Below, one piece after another: positions 34,612-44,308 of a DNA stretch of 64,000 bases (positions are counted from its first letter, which is position 1; every line of letters begins with the position of its first letter). This DNA comes from Oreocharis arfaki (taxonomy: Eukaryota > Chordata > Aves > Passeriformes > Paramythiidae). The stretch covers positions 29,340 to 93,339 of the forward strand of contig VZRR01013752.1 in assembly GCA_013398015.1 (NCBI GenBank), given 5' to 3'. The position numbers were made by a program, and so were the translations under genes. The notes under the pieces are model-generated. The model had not been told where the DNA came from and did no database searches. It saw only the letters and a program-made list of their open reading frames with translations.

Positions 34612-35040
34612 ACAGAAGCACAAAATCATTAAGGTTGGAAAAGGCCCTCGAGATCATCGAGCCCAGCTGCTCACTCAGCACCACAGCACCGTGTCCCCAG
34701 CTGCCACAGCCACACCCCTTTCGAGCACTTCCAGGGCTGGTGGCACCAGCACTGCCGTGAGCAGCCCATTCCAGTGCTTGACAATCCTCTTGGTGAGGAA
34801 ATTTTCCCTAATATCCAGCCTGAACCTCCCAGGCACTACCCGAGGCTGTTTGCTCTGAGTTTGCTCCCTGTGGAGAAGAGACTGATCCCTGCCTTACTAC
34901 AGCTCCTGTCAGGGAGAGCCACAGAGTCCCCCCTGAGCCTCCTTTGCTCCAGGCTGAGCCCCTTTCCCAGCTCCCTCAGCCGCTCCTGGGGCTCCAGCCC
35001 CTTCCCCAGCTCCGTTCCCTGCCCTGGACACGCTCCAGCA
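34612..35040 (-). mobile_element. CR1 LINE fragment, longer, minus orientation
   Basis: CACAAAATCATTAAGGTTGG, GATCATCGAGCCCAGCTGC, CTTCCAGGGCTGGTGGCACC, CAATCCTCTTGGTGAGGAAA, ATATCCAGCCTGAACCTCCC and CCTGGACACGCTCCAGCA follow the classical CR1 3' block order. It is about 430 bp and 5'-truncated. It is an older subfamily than the 'tggtttgggttgg' copies. Confidence 0.93.
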
Positions 35041-36551
35041 AATTTTATTCCGGTTCAAAGTGCTTCAGCACTTCCATTCCCACACATCACGTTTTCCAGT
35101 GTATTTTCACACCTCTCCATCACAGCTCTTTGCCTCAGAGCTGTGCCAGGAATGCTTTGGAGGTCACTCCCAATCAAGCCATGCAAACCCTGCCTCCCCA
35201 CTGATGTGTCCAAGGGGTTTGGGATGTTTTGAGGCCAGAGGGGTGGGGCAGAGAGGGCAGCATGACCAGCAAGGCTCCTGGTGCTCCTCCTGCTGAAATT
35301 CCAGGTATAGGATTCCATGCTGGGTGGCTTCCCCCGTCGACCAGCCACGCATTAGCTGCAGCACAACCTCACAGAAAGCTGCCACCACCTCCAACAGACC
35401 CCAGAACACCCCAGGGCAGAATCCCAGCTCTAACACGTCCTCAAACAGAGCCATTATCCACTCTCCATGGTGGTCTGGGGGCAAGGGACGCAACCAATCT
35501 GTGCTCCACATGGGAGGGAGGGAATGGTCCCCTAGGACAGTTCAGAGGTTTGGTTATAGCTGATCACACCCCAGCTATCTGGAAATAGATCTGGATCGAC
35601 CCCAGATGCTCCCATCCTTTGCCTCTTCATTGCTTGGGCTTTGCCCTCCTCTGTAGTGACAGCGAGAGATGGGCAGGACCCTTCCTGATCACGCTAATTT
35701 GGGACTAAAACATCACCAAAAATCCATGATCTGTGGTCCTTTGAGCTAAAAGCCTTGGACTGACCAGCAGGGAATGGCTGGTATATGGAGGGAAGGTGTT
35801 CCCTGGACCAATTGCTTTCCCTGAGCGCTGCTTGTGCCATGTTTATCCCATGCCCTGCTCCAGTCCCAGAGCTTTGTGCAGCGTCTCTCCAGGCAAAGCA
35901 CCTGATCCTGCTCCAGGTGCGACCTCCTGCAAGCACAGCCATAGCCAGTGCTGTCTTCCAAGAAATCTCCTTCCCTGGCACACTGGGAACAAGCCCAAGG
36001 AGCCAGTCCCAAGCCCTCCACAGAGAGACATCCCTTGGGAAGAGCCCAGCCAGGCTGTGACCACACTGCAGCGACATTCCTTATATTCCCTGTGCATTAG
36101 AGGCTTCTGGATCATCTCCTGCACCCAGCCACCCACACCATTCCATATTTATTAATCATTAAACAAATACAATCAGCCCCCATATTCCAGGCTTGCAGCT
36201 AATTAAAACCACCGTGGGCTTCGTTATCCCAGCTTTTGCTTGGCTCTCCTTTCCACAGCCCAAAAGAAATGAAAAGGAGTCGGTTCTGGCACGGCTCTTC
36301 CTCCTCTGGCTCCACATTCCTCGGGGTCTTAGGGGAATTGCTCGAATTCTCAGATGTTGTTAAACAATCAAAGGGTAAATATTCCATCCCCATCCCGATT
36401 TTCCTGGGATGGCTGTGGTTGCAGGGAACAGCTTCTGTCGAGGAGGCTGAGCCCAGCAGGCCTCAAGCAGCGGTTACTGGATGGCCACAAATTAGAGGCA
36501 GCCAGAAAAATAAAAGGAGGGAGCCTGGACCACAAGCGAGAGCGAGATGGG
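35041..36551. other. Gene-free unique block
   Basis: No exon is supported. The interval 36130-36380 is AT-rich with TTTATTAATCATTAAAC and GCTAATTAAAACC, compatible with regulatory DNA. Confidence 0.35.
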
Positions 36552-36653
36552 GATGAGCCAAAGGGAAGGATGAGCCAAAGGGAGGGATGAGCCAAGGGGA
36601 GGGATGAGCCAAAGGGAGGGAAGAGCCAAGGGGAGGGATAAGCCAAAGGGATG
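36552..36653. repeat. 17-bp tandem repeat, six copies
   Basis: The unit is GATGAGCCAARGGGAGG. Copies differ at one or two positions. Confidence 0.93.
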
Positions 36654-38867
36654 AACGTGCTGGTTTAGAGAGGCTTTCAACTTGCCCCAAATTCCCTTCT
36701 GGGAACTCCCCCTGACAAAGGCAACGAGTCCCAAGCCCCGGTGAGGTTCAGTGCCCTGGTCTGGAGCTGCACCATCTCCTTTCCACATCTTTGTATCTCC
36801 TCTACTCCCCAAACCATCCTGAGGGGTGGTTTAAATGTCCGGGGGTGCTGAAAGCCTTGTGGAGGCCCCGTGAGGCTGAGCTGCCCCAGGAGAGGGCAGA
36901 GGTGCTCCTTCCCACCCAGCGTGGCCCTGAGGTGGCCTCGGGAGCCGCCAGCACTCCCCACCTTATCTGGCACCTTTGGGAAGTGTGGCATTCCCGGTGC
37001 TGCTTCTCCCGCTCCCAGCCTGTCCCAGCCCAGTGGTGTGGGATGGAGATCAAATGATTGGCGCTGAAGGAAAACAAAAATCGGGGTTTAGCTTTGGGCT
37101 GCAAGAAATTTCGTGCCTGGCTGGGTGTTTCCATAAGCGACTCAATGTCGATGTCAGGTCCTTAATGGTGACTTCTTAAAAATGGTTACGGAGGGATTTC
37201 TTCCTCAGTGTTTGTTGTTTGGATGTTGTTTGATTGAAAACGTGCTCCCAGCAGCGATTCCGCTGGTTCTTACACTTGTCCTCAACACAGGAAAGGTGAA
37301 ATACGGGTTACAGTTATTTTTAAGGGATTTTCAAGTCCTCTTTTTTTCCTTTAATTAAAGGTCTGTTATTTAAAATCATGTCAGGGAGGCAAAGCATGCG
37401 GTGTGAAGCTCACAGATTCTGATATTAATCCTGCCCTCGGGGACCAGCACTTTCCATCACTGCGAAACTGACACCCCCACAACCTCTTATTTAAAAGGGC
37501 ATTTATTTAAAAGTGACATTTTTGAACGCTACCACGCAGCTTTTAGGGTTCAGGTCGTGGCATTTTCGAGGTTTAGTGGTGGTGGATGCAACCACGGAGG
37601 GTAGAAGGGATGAGGTGTGTAGGAGAGGAAACAGCATCTGTTGGAGAAACTGGGGTTTGGAAAAATTGATGCTCGGAAAATTGCCTCTTCTTCTCCTATT
37701 TTCCTTTTCCTCCCCTTGTTCCCTCCTCAAGCCTTCACTCCTCCCACCCTTCGGAAATAAGCGCTGTGTTTTATCCCCCAGCACACCCCCAAGGGCCCAT
37801 CCCCGGTGTTTGCCCGAGCAGCAGGTGACTTCTCCCGGCTCCAAATCCGCTCCTTCCTCCTGGTTTTTTTTCCCCTAAACCCCGTTGCTTTCGGCAGCGC
37901 CGAGATGAAAGCCCCCATTAAAACCAGTGTCCCCATTAAGCGACGGTGGCACTTTCATGTCGCAGTTTGTCAGGGCAGAGTTTGTTTGTCCTCAAGGCTT
38001 CACCCCCGCACTTTGAAGTGGCCCGGGGGCTCGGTGTCACCGCTGCCGCTGTCCCCGCGGTCCCCGCGCAGATAAAGGAGGTGTCGCCCCTAACGCGCCC
38101 CTCGGCGCGGCGCTGGGTGCGAGATAACCCTGCCTAGGTAATCCCGGCCCAACAAAGCCGCGGGATGCGCTGCCCGGGCTTCCTAACAGCTCCCAGATCT
38201 CCCAAATTAACACCCGGCCCAGATCAAAGCGCTCGCGTTCCTTTCGTCGTGCCCTCACCTTAGGCACCGAGCCCTCTCCTCCCTGAGCTCGGCTTAATGG
38301 TTAACCCACCCCCGTGGGAGGCTCCGTGTGCCTGCCCGCGGGCATCTCCCAAAAAATCCTCCGGGAGAGGGAATGCTTTCCCTGACAGGACGGACATGAC
38401 ACGCAGCAAGTTGATTTTTCCCATTTATAATAAAAGCAGGGAAATCGTCCCGAGGCTTTGGATTTCAAACGCAGCCATCATTTTTAGGAATATTTAGTAC
38501 TGAACTATAATATCGACCACGATGGAAGGGATATTCCTTGGTTTTTCCCCAAAATGCCCTCCAAAGCCACGGACTGGGCTTGTCCTGCAGGACTCACCAA
38601 GGCCGGAGCTGGGCGGGTCTGAAACATCAGCGCGCACACACACACGGTGTATTTACACCATCAAATGAGATCATTTGTAGTTAAAATACTGTTTTAATTT
38701 CTCCTCGGACACGCAATGGAGCTCACTCCCGTGAGCTGAGGGTAAGCTCTGCCCCATAAAACAGCTCCGGATAATACAAAGTGACATCAGAAATCACACA
38801 CAGAGAATGCCACATTTTAGAAATACACTTCTATATATTTTTTTGTATTTATATACAAAATGAGATG
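36654..38867. other. Gene-free block with orphan CpG-rich patch
   Basis: No exon is supported. The interval 38030-38260 is CpG-dense (CCCGCGGTCCCCGCGC, CTCGGCGCGGCGC) and contains AGATAACCC and a consensus TCF/LEF site AGATCAAAG at 38221-38229. The flanks at 37,180-37,520 and 38,400-38,520 are AT-rich unique DNA. A short CA run lies at 38,635-38,645. Confidence 0.4.
38221..38229. promoter_or_regulatory. TCF/LEF consensus site in a CpG-rich patch
   Basis: AGATCAAAG is the reverse complement of the optimal TCF/LEF motif CTTTGATCT. A single nine-base match can occur by chance. It is noted because the nearest gene, DKK1, is a known Wnt/beta-catenin target in vertebrates. Confidence 0.25.
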
Positions 38868-39013
38868 ATCATGGAACCCTAGAGTGGTTTGGGTTGGAAG
38901 GGACGTTAAATCCCATCCCATTCCAGCCCCTGCCATGGGCAGGGACACCTTCCACTGTCCCAGGCTGCTCCAAGCCCCAGTGTCCAGCCTGGCCTTGGGC
39001 ACTGCCAGAGATG
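38868..39013 (-). mobile_element. CR1 LINE fragment, minus orientation
   Basis: GATCATGGAACCCTAGAGTG and GGTTTGGGTTGGAAGGGACG are followed by the main-subfamily blocks to GGGCACTGCCAGAGATG. Confidence 0.92.
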
Positions 39014-39459
39014 TTTGAAGAGTTGGATCTTCCTCAGGCAGGCAGCCAGGTCCCGGACAGGGGATGTGCAGAGGAATAGATGAAGGTTCTTGTAAGTCAG
39101 TTGGAAAATTTTGCCAAGTGCAGGGAAATTGAGGTGCCTTTTCAGGCAGTTTCGTCACCTGGAGGGCTCAGGCGGGCTTGAAATTGCTGCTGGGCTCTGC
39201 CCTAAAGAAAGCAAAATAAAAGCTCCTATCTTCCCTCTCCCTCCCTGTCCTTATGCAATATCCCGGTGATTAAAGCGTCCCTGTAGGATGTGGGAGATGC
39301 ACATGGAAGTTCCTCCTTGCCTCGAGGGGTTGGGACCTAATCTCCAGCAGCAGGAAAGCATTCAGGGCAAAAGCAGGAGCAGGAGGAGAGGGAGGAGGAG
39401 AGATCTCATCCCACCCACGCAGCCCCACATCACCTCTCCTGGAGGGCTGGGGAGCATTG
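39014..39459. other. Gene-free unique stretch
   Basis: Nothing recognised. A GGA-rich run at 39375-39400 precedes the microsatellite. Confidence 0.4.
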
Positions 39460-39573
39460 AAATAAAATAAAATAAAATAAAATAAAATAAAATAAAATAA
39501 AATAAAATAAAATAAAATAAAATAAAATAAAATAAAATAAAATAAAATAAAATAAAATAAAATAAAATAAAAT
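39460..39573. repeat. (AAAAT)n pentanucleotide microsatellite, ~23 copies
   Basis: A perfect AATAA/AAAAT pentamer run over 114 bp. Perfection over this length implies ongoing slippage, so it is likely very polymorphic. Open frames on the minus strand translating FILFYFILFY are products of the repeat. Confidence 0.98.
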
Positions 39574-40118
39574 CCCTCTCTTTGAAAAGACAAGTGAAAG
39601 CAAGTGTCCTTGTAGGTGATACAGAAGAGAGGTTGGCATCTTCCTTTTTACCCACAGGGGTAAGACAAAATAATATCCTGGCAAAACCAGGAAATTTCAT
39701 GAAATTGTGGTGAAGCTTAACAAAACTTTCCCTTTAATGGAGGTTTTCCCACGGAAGAGCAGCCGGTGACTTTCCCAGGGCAAGTGAAGGGTTCTGGACG
39801 TGGAAGGCAAAGTTTTATCGTTTGTGGTTTGAAGAAATGATTTGGAAAGTGAACGTTGGGAGCACAAGGAGCAAAGACTGCCCGGGGAAAGCAGTGCTGA
39901 GTTGGCTTTGGCTGGGGTAGCTCCAAGGTGCCTTTAACCACAAGGAATTCTTCACTCCTGGGCTTCTCCCGCTTCCCTCCTCGCAGTAACGCCTGTCCTG
40001 GATGTGTGGCAGAAGGGAAAAAATGCAATTTGTGAAGAATATGTGGTTTTAGCAGGTTTGCAGTCCTCCCTCCCACAATAATAAGGGGGTTAAGCGTTTC
40101 CAAGGTGCCAAATCGTTC
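39574..40118. other. Gene-free unique stretch
   Basis: No exon or repeat is recognised. Confidence 0.4.
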
Positions 40119-40278
40119 CTCCAGCAAGTCCAGTGGATTCTCTAATCCTGATCTGTTCCTGCAGCAAATCCAGTGGGTTTTCTAATCCTGATCTGTTCCT
40201 CCAGCAAGTCTGGTGGGTTTTCTAATTCTGATCTCGTCCTCCAGCAAGTCCAGAGGATTCTCTAATCCTGGTCTGTTC
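40119..40278. repeat. 40-bp tandem repeat, four copies
   Basis: The unit begins CTCCAGCAAGTCCAGTGGAT and continues TCTCTAATCCTGATCTGTTC. Copies differ at several positions but keep the 40-bp period exactly. Confidence 0.93.
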
Positions 40279-42184
40279 AAAAGGCTGGATAAGGGATGTA
40301 GGGATGACTCCACACTAAGCTGGAGGAGGTATTGCCTGTGTGCTGATGGACCTTCACCTCTGAGGTCCTGCCTTGCTCCTGGCAGGTCTGCAGTGAGCTG
40401 GGGCTTCGCCTGCAGCCACAGATTCAGTGGTGGGCTCTGGAGCCACCAAGACCCTGGAATCTGGAGCAAGATTAATTTCTTTAGCTCAAAAACGAGCTGG
40501 ATGTGTCGTTGGAAGTACCTGCTAGGGATGGGATTTGGTCACCTAATGGAGCTCCTTGAGGTGCCCTGAGGGGTTGTGTGGAACACGTCCAGGTCCTGCT
40601 CCTTGGGATTCAAGTCCCCTTTGCCTGGAAGTGCAAATGAGGGGTGAAATGAGTTCCTGGAGGGGTTTTGGGGATGCTGGCGGGGTCAGGCAGCGCAGGA
40701 GGATCCTAGAGCAGGCTTTTATCTGGAGCAAGCAGCAAGTGGAAGAGCAGATGTTGAGATCTTCCTCCTGCACCTCCCGCCTGCCCTTTTGAAGTGGCAG
40801 ATTAATGACCAAATCAGATTGTTGACTTTGCAGGGGCCGGAGCTGGGCCGGTGGCAGAGTGGGACGCTCCAGGAGCGGGGGGATGCTGCTGGAGTCTGCC
40901 AAAGCAGCTAATAAACAAAGATAAATGGAATGGACTTCCAGGTTATTAATGACTTCCCAGCGCGGCAATCCCCAGGAACAATAGGGAAATGTTTACCCGG
41001 CGGGTTGTAGCTCCGCTCGGGTTAACGCCGCTCAATTAAGCCGTGTGTGCTCCCAGCAGCGTCCCGCGGGGCCGGATCAAACGGGCTGGATCGCCTTGGG
41101 AAGGGGGAAGGAGAGCTCAGCGGTGGCCTCGGCTTCCTCCGGCGCGTGGAGACGCTGGGAGAAATAATTGGGAGCGCTCCGGGCTCGGAGGTTGAGGCGC
41201 TGTGTTTATCCGGCCCTGTTTGTCCAGGCTTCTCCTGCATCTTCAAAGCCCTCGGAGCGTTATCCCGTTAACATCGGAGCGGGAAAGGCGAGCGGCGGGC
41301 ACTGCGCTGGGAGCGGGCTGGGGGAAGGGGGACATCCACCCCAAATGTGCCGATTCCCCGTGCCCAGCACAAGGAAAACCCACCCCACTCAGGTGCTCCC
41401 TCTGGGATAAGGATGCTGAGCAGCCGCTGCCTCGATAGGAATTTCCCAGGGAAATTCAGAGGCACATACGTGGCCTTGAGAAACCATTCCCAAGGGATAA
41501 AGAGGGTCCTCCCCCACATTCCCTGGGGTTTTGCTGGAAAATGGGAGCTGAGCGCCCACGTGCACCCCCAGCCACACCCCAGCAGCGTTTCCTGCCCACT
41601 GCCGCTTTTAAACGCAGGATTTTTCCCATTTGGGAAAAAAAAAAAACGGGGATTTTTTCACCTGTAGCTGCCCAGGGGAAGCAGAGCCAAAGCTCCAAGA
41701 GATCCACCAGAAACCGAGGTTTGTTTTTCCATCGCTTTTCCCAACAATCCAGACACTGCCATTTCAGCCTGCGGTTCAGCTGAAAGCAATCCCAGGGCAC
41801 AGAGCAGCTTTTCCATAGGGAATGGCCCTGTAGGGAAAATTTTCCTGCTTTTTTTCTCCTTCTCCCGCTCTTCTTCCAGGCTGAAATTGCTGGGAAAGAG
41901 CTCCCAAACGCGGGGGTCCGGGAGGAGGGATGCGGGCCTGCAGCAGGGGTGAGGGCAACGTGGTTTTAAAAGGGAAAGGGGTAAAATCCCAAATATTTGG
42001 AGCAGCCACACGACCCCGGTGTTGCTCCCGGCCTTGCCCACCACTGAGTGTTGCTCTCCAGGAATTCTCTGTCTGCTGCCAGCTGGAGGACAAGGAAATC
42101 AGCAGGAATTCCAACTGCCAGGAGCAGGGAATGTGCAATCAAAGCCTTGGGAATAATAGGATTTGATTAGAATAATACGGGATT
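40279..42184. other. Gene-free block with orphan CpG-rich patch
   Basis: The interval 41030-41330 is CpG-rich (GTCCCGCGGGGCCGG, CTCCGGCGCGTGG) and contains GTTAACGCC, TCAATTAAG, ATAATTGGG and a TCF-like CTTCAAAG at 41241-41248. No exon with splice context is seen. An A-run lies at 41635-41646. Other frames lack domains. Confidence 0.4.
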
Positions 42185-42297
42185 TCATAATCATAGACTC
42201 ATGGAGGATTCTATAAATACGGGATCACGGAAAGCTTTGGGATGGAAATGACCCTAAAACTCATCCCATTCCAACCCCGTGCCACGGGCAGAAAATC
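42185..42297 (-). mobile_element. Degenerate CR1 fragment, minus orientation
   Basis: ATAATCATAGACTCATGGAG, GGATGGAAATGACCCTAAAA and CATCCCATTCCAACCCCGTG match a decayed CR1 3' end. Confidence 0.75.
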
Positions 42298-42493
42298 CCA
42301 ATGCTCCCTTATGCCCCTGGTAAGGACACCATAGAGGGCAGGATCCCATTTGTGGTCTGTGACATCCCAAATGTCGCTTTTTGGGGTCAGGTCCTTAAAT
42401 CCCAGCTCCATGGGAAGATGCGGAGTGGGGCTGTGGCTCACACCCCACAGCTTCCCGGGTGCTGCTCGTGTCAGGAGCTCACAGAGCGAGAGG
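42298..42493. other. Short unique spacer
   Basis: Nothing recognised between the CR1 remnant and the 12-bp array. Confidence 0.4.
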
Positions 42494-43212
42494 GGGGTTT
42501 AGGGCTGGATTTAGGGCCAGATTCAGGGCCTGATTTCAGGCCTGATTTGGGGGCTGATTTAGGGCCTTATTTAAGGGTTGATTTAGAGGCTGATTTAGGG
42601 CCTGATTTAGAGGTAGATTTAGGGTCTGTTTTAAGGGCTGATTTAGAGTTTGATTTAGGGGCTGATTTAGAGACTGATTTAGGGGCTGATTTAGAGATTG
42701 ATTTAGGGCCTGGTTTAGGGACTGATTTAGAGGTTGATTTCAGGCCTGATTTCAGGCCTGATTTAGGGCTTGATTTAGGGCCTGTTTTAGAGCATGATTT
42801 AGACACTGATTTAGGAGCTGATTTAGAGTTTGATTTAGGGCCTGATTTAGAGACTGATTTAAGGCTGGATTTAAGGGCTAATTTAGGAGCTTATTTAAGG
42901 GCTAATTTAGGACCTGATTGAGACCTGATTTAGGGCCTGATTTAGTGGCTGATTTAGAGGTTGATTTTGGGACTGATTTAAGGGCTGATTTAGTGGATGT
43001 TTTAGGGCCTGATTTAGAGGATGATTTACAGGATGATTTAGGGCCTGGTTTAGGGCCTGATTTAGGTCCTGATTTCAGGCCTGATTTAGAGGCTGATTTA
43101 GGTTCTGTTTTAGGGGCTGGTTTAAAGTTTCATTTAGGGTCTGTTTTAGGGGCTGATTTAAAGGATGATTTAGGGCCTGATTTAGAGATTGATTTAGGGT
43201 CTGTTTTAGGGA
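42494..43212. repeat. 12-bp minisatellite, about 60 copies
   Basis: The unit is approximately CTGATTTAGGGN with frequent AG/GG and TT/CT variants. Many units contain TTAGGG, the vertebrate telomere hexamer, but spaced at 12 bp, so it is not telomeric DNA. The period is a multiple of three and the consensus lacks stops in the plus frame, giving 200-residue acidic D-L-G-P/A-D-L repeats. These are not supported as protein because they lack flanking exon signals and composition explains them. Confidence 0.95.
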
Positions 43213-43555
43213 CTCCATCTCTGGGCTCTCCGGAGCACACAGAGGCTCTCCAAGGAAGTCAGAGCTCTCCTCCCATTGCCTTTCCAGGATGGGGAGTTGA
43301 GAAGAAACTGCCACTCCCAGGAGCTCAGGAATGGGTTAAGCAAAGACAAGGAAAAACAAATTAAAAATAATTTAGAAATCGATAGAAAAGCAACGATTTT
43401 TAAAAACCAGCATTTCAACAATGGGATCCACCACCTCCAGCATCCACGGATTTGTCATTAAAGAGTCACTGCTTCCCAGTGATGACTCTTCCAGGTGCTC
43501 ATCAATTGTGGGAGCAACGGATCTCAGGAGAAACCCTGGCCGTGGTTTTATCCCA
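43213..43555. other. Short unique spacer between two minisatellites
   Basis: About 340 bp of unique sequence. It is AT-rich at 43340-43410, with no gene signal. Confidence 0.4.
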
Positions 43556-44308
43556 GGTTTTCCACTGGCATTCTTCCTGCCCATCCTGCCCCTGGCATTT
43601 TGCCTGCCCATTTTCCCTTGGCATTTTTCTTGCCCATCTTCCCTTTGCACTTTTCCTGCCCATTTTCCATTTGGCATTTTCCTGCCCACATTCCCCTGGC
43701 ATTTTTCCTGCCAATTTTTCCATTTTCATTTTTCCTGCCCATTCTTCCCCTGGCATTTTTCCTGCCCATCCTTCCCCTGGCATCTTTCCTGCCTATTTTT
43801 GCTTTGTGTTTTCCTTGTCCATCCTTCCCCCTGCATTTTTCCTGCCCATCTTTCCCCTTGCATTTTTCCTGCCCATTTCCCCTTGGCATTTTTCTTGCCC
43901 GTCTTCCCTTTGCACTTTTCCTGCCCATTTTCCATTTGGCATTTTCCTGCCCACATTCCCCTGGCATTTTTCCTGCNCATTTCCCGGCCCTCATTCCCCT
44001 GGCATTTTTCCTGCCAATTTTTCCATTTTCATTTTTCCTGCCCATCCTTCCCCAGGCATTTTTCCTGCCTATTTTCGATTTGTATTTTCCCTGTCCATCC
44101 TTCCCCCTGCATTTTTCCTGCCCATCTTTCCCCTGGCATTTTTCCTGCCCATCCTTCCCCAGGCATTTTTCCTGCCTATTTTCGATTTGCATTTTCCCTG
44201 CCTGTCCTTCCCTCTGGCATTTTTCCTGCCCAACCTCCCCCTGGCATTTTTCCTGTCCATCTTCCCCTGACATTTTTCCTGCCCATTTTCTCTTTGCATT
44301 TCCCCCCC
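43556..44308. repeat. 27-bp minisatellite with higher-order structure, ~28 copies
   Basis: The unit is close to CATTTTTCCTGCCCATCCTT plus CCCCTGG. Blocks of several diverged units recur as a set: the segment around 43640-43860 reappears around 43905-44140, about 265 bp away. One N lies at 43977. All three plus frames stay open because the period is divisible by three, giving peptides such as HFSCPSFPW repeated. Confidence 0.95.
43977..43977. other. Single ambiguous base inside the 27-bp minisatellite
   Basis: One N inside a tandem array with two near-identical higher-order blocks. Array length here should not be trusted. Confidence 0.7.

Noticed and set aside
40119..40278. Regular 40-bp repeats suggestive of a CRISPR array
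   Set aside because: Units are contiguous with no unique spacers, and the sequence is vertebrate. The same applies to the arrays at 28.5, 36.6, 55.0 and 57.3 kb.
42494..43212. Interstitial telomeric sequence, because of TTAGGG motifs
   Set aside because: TTAGGG occurs once per 12-bp unit within GATTTAGGG-type repeats and never as consecutive hexamers.
42301..43364. Acidic D-L-G repeat proteins of 206 and 148 codons
   Set aside because: They are a product of the 12-bp minisatellite, whose length is a multiple of three. There is no exon context.
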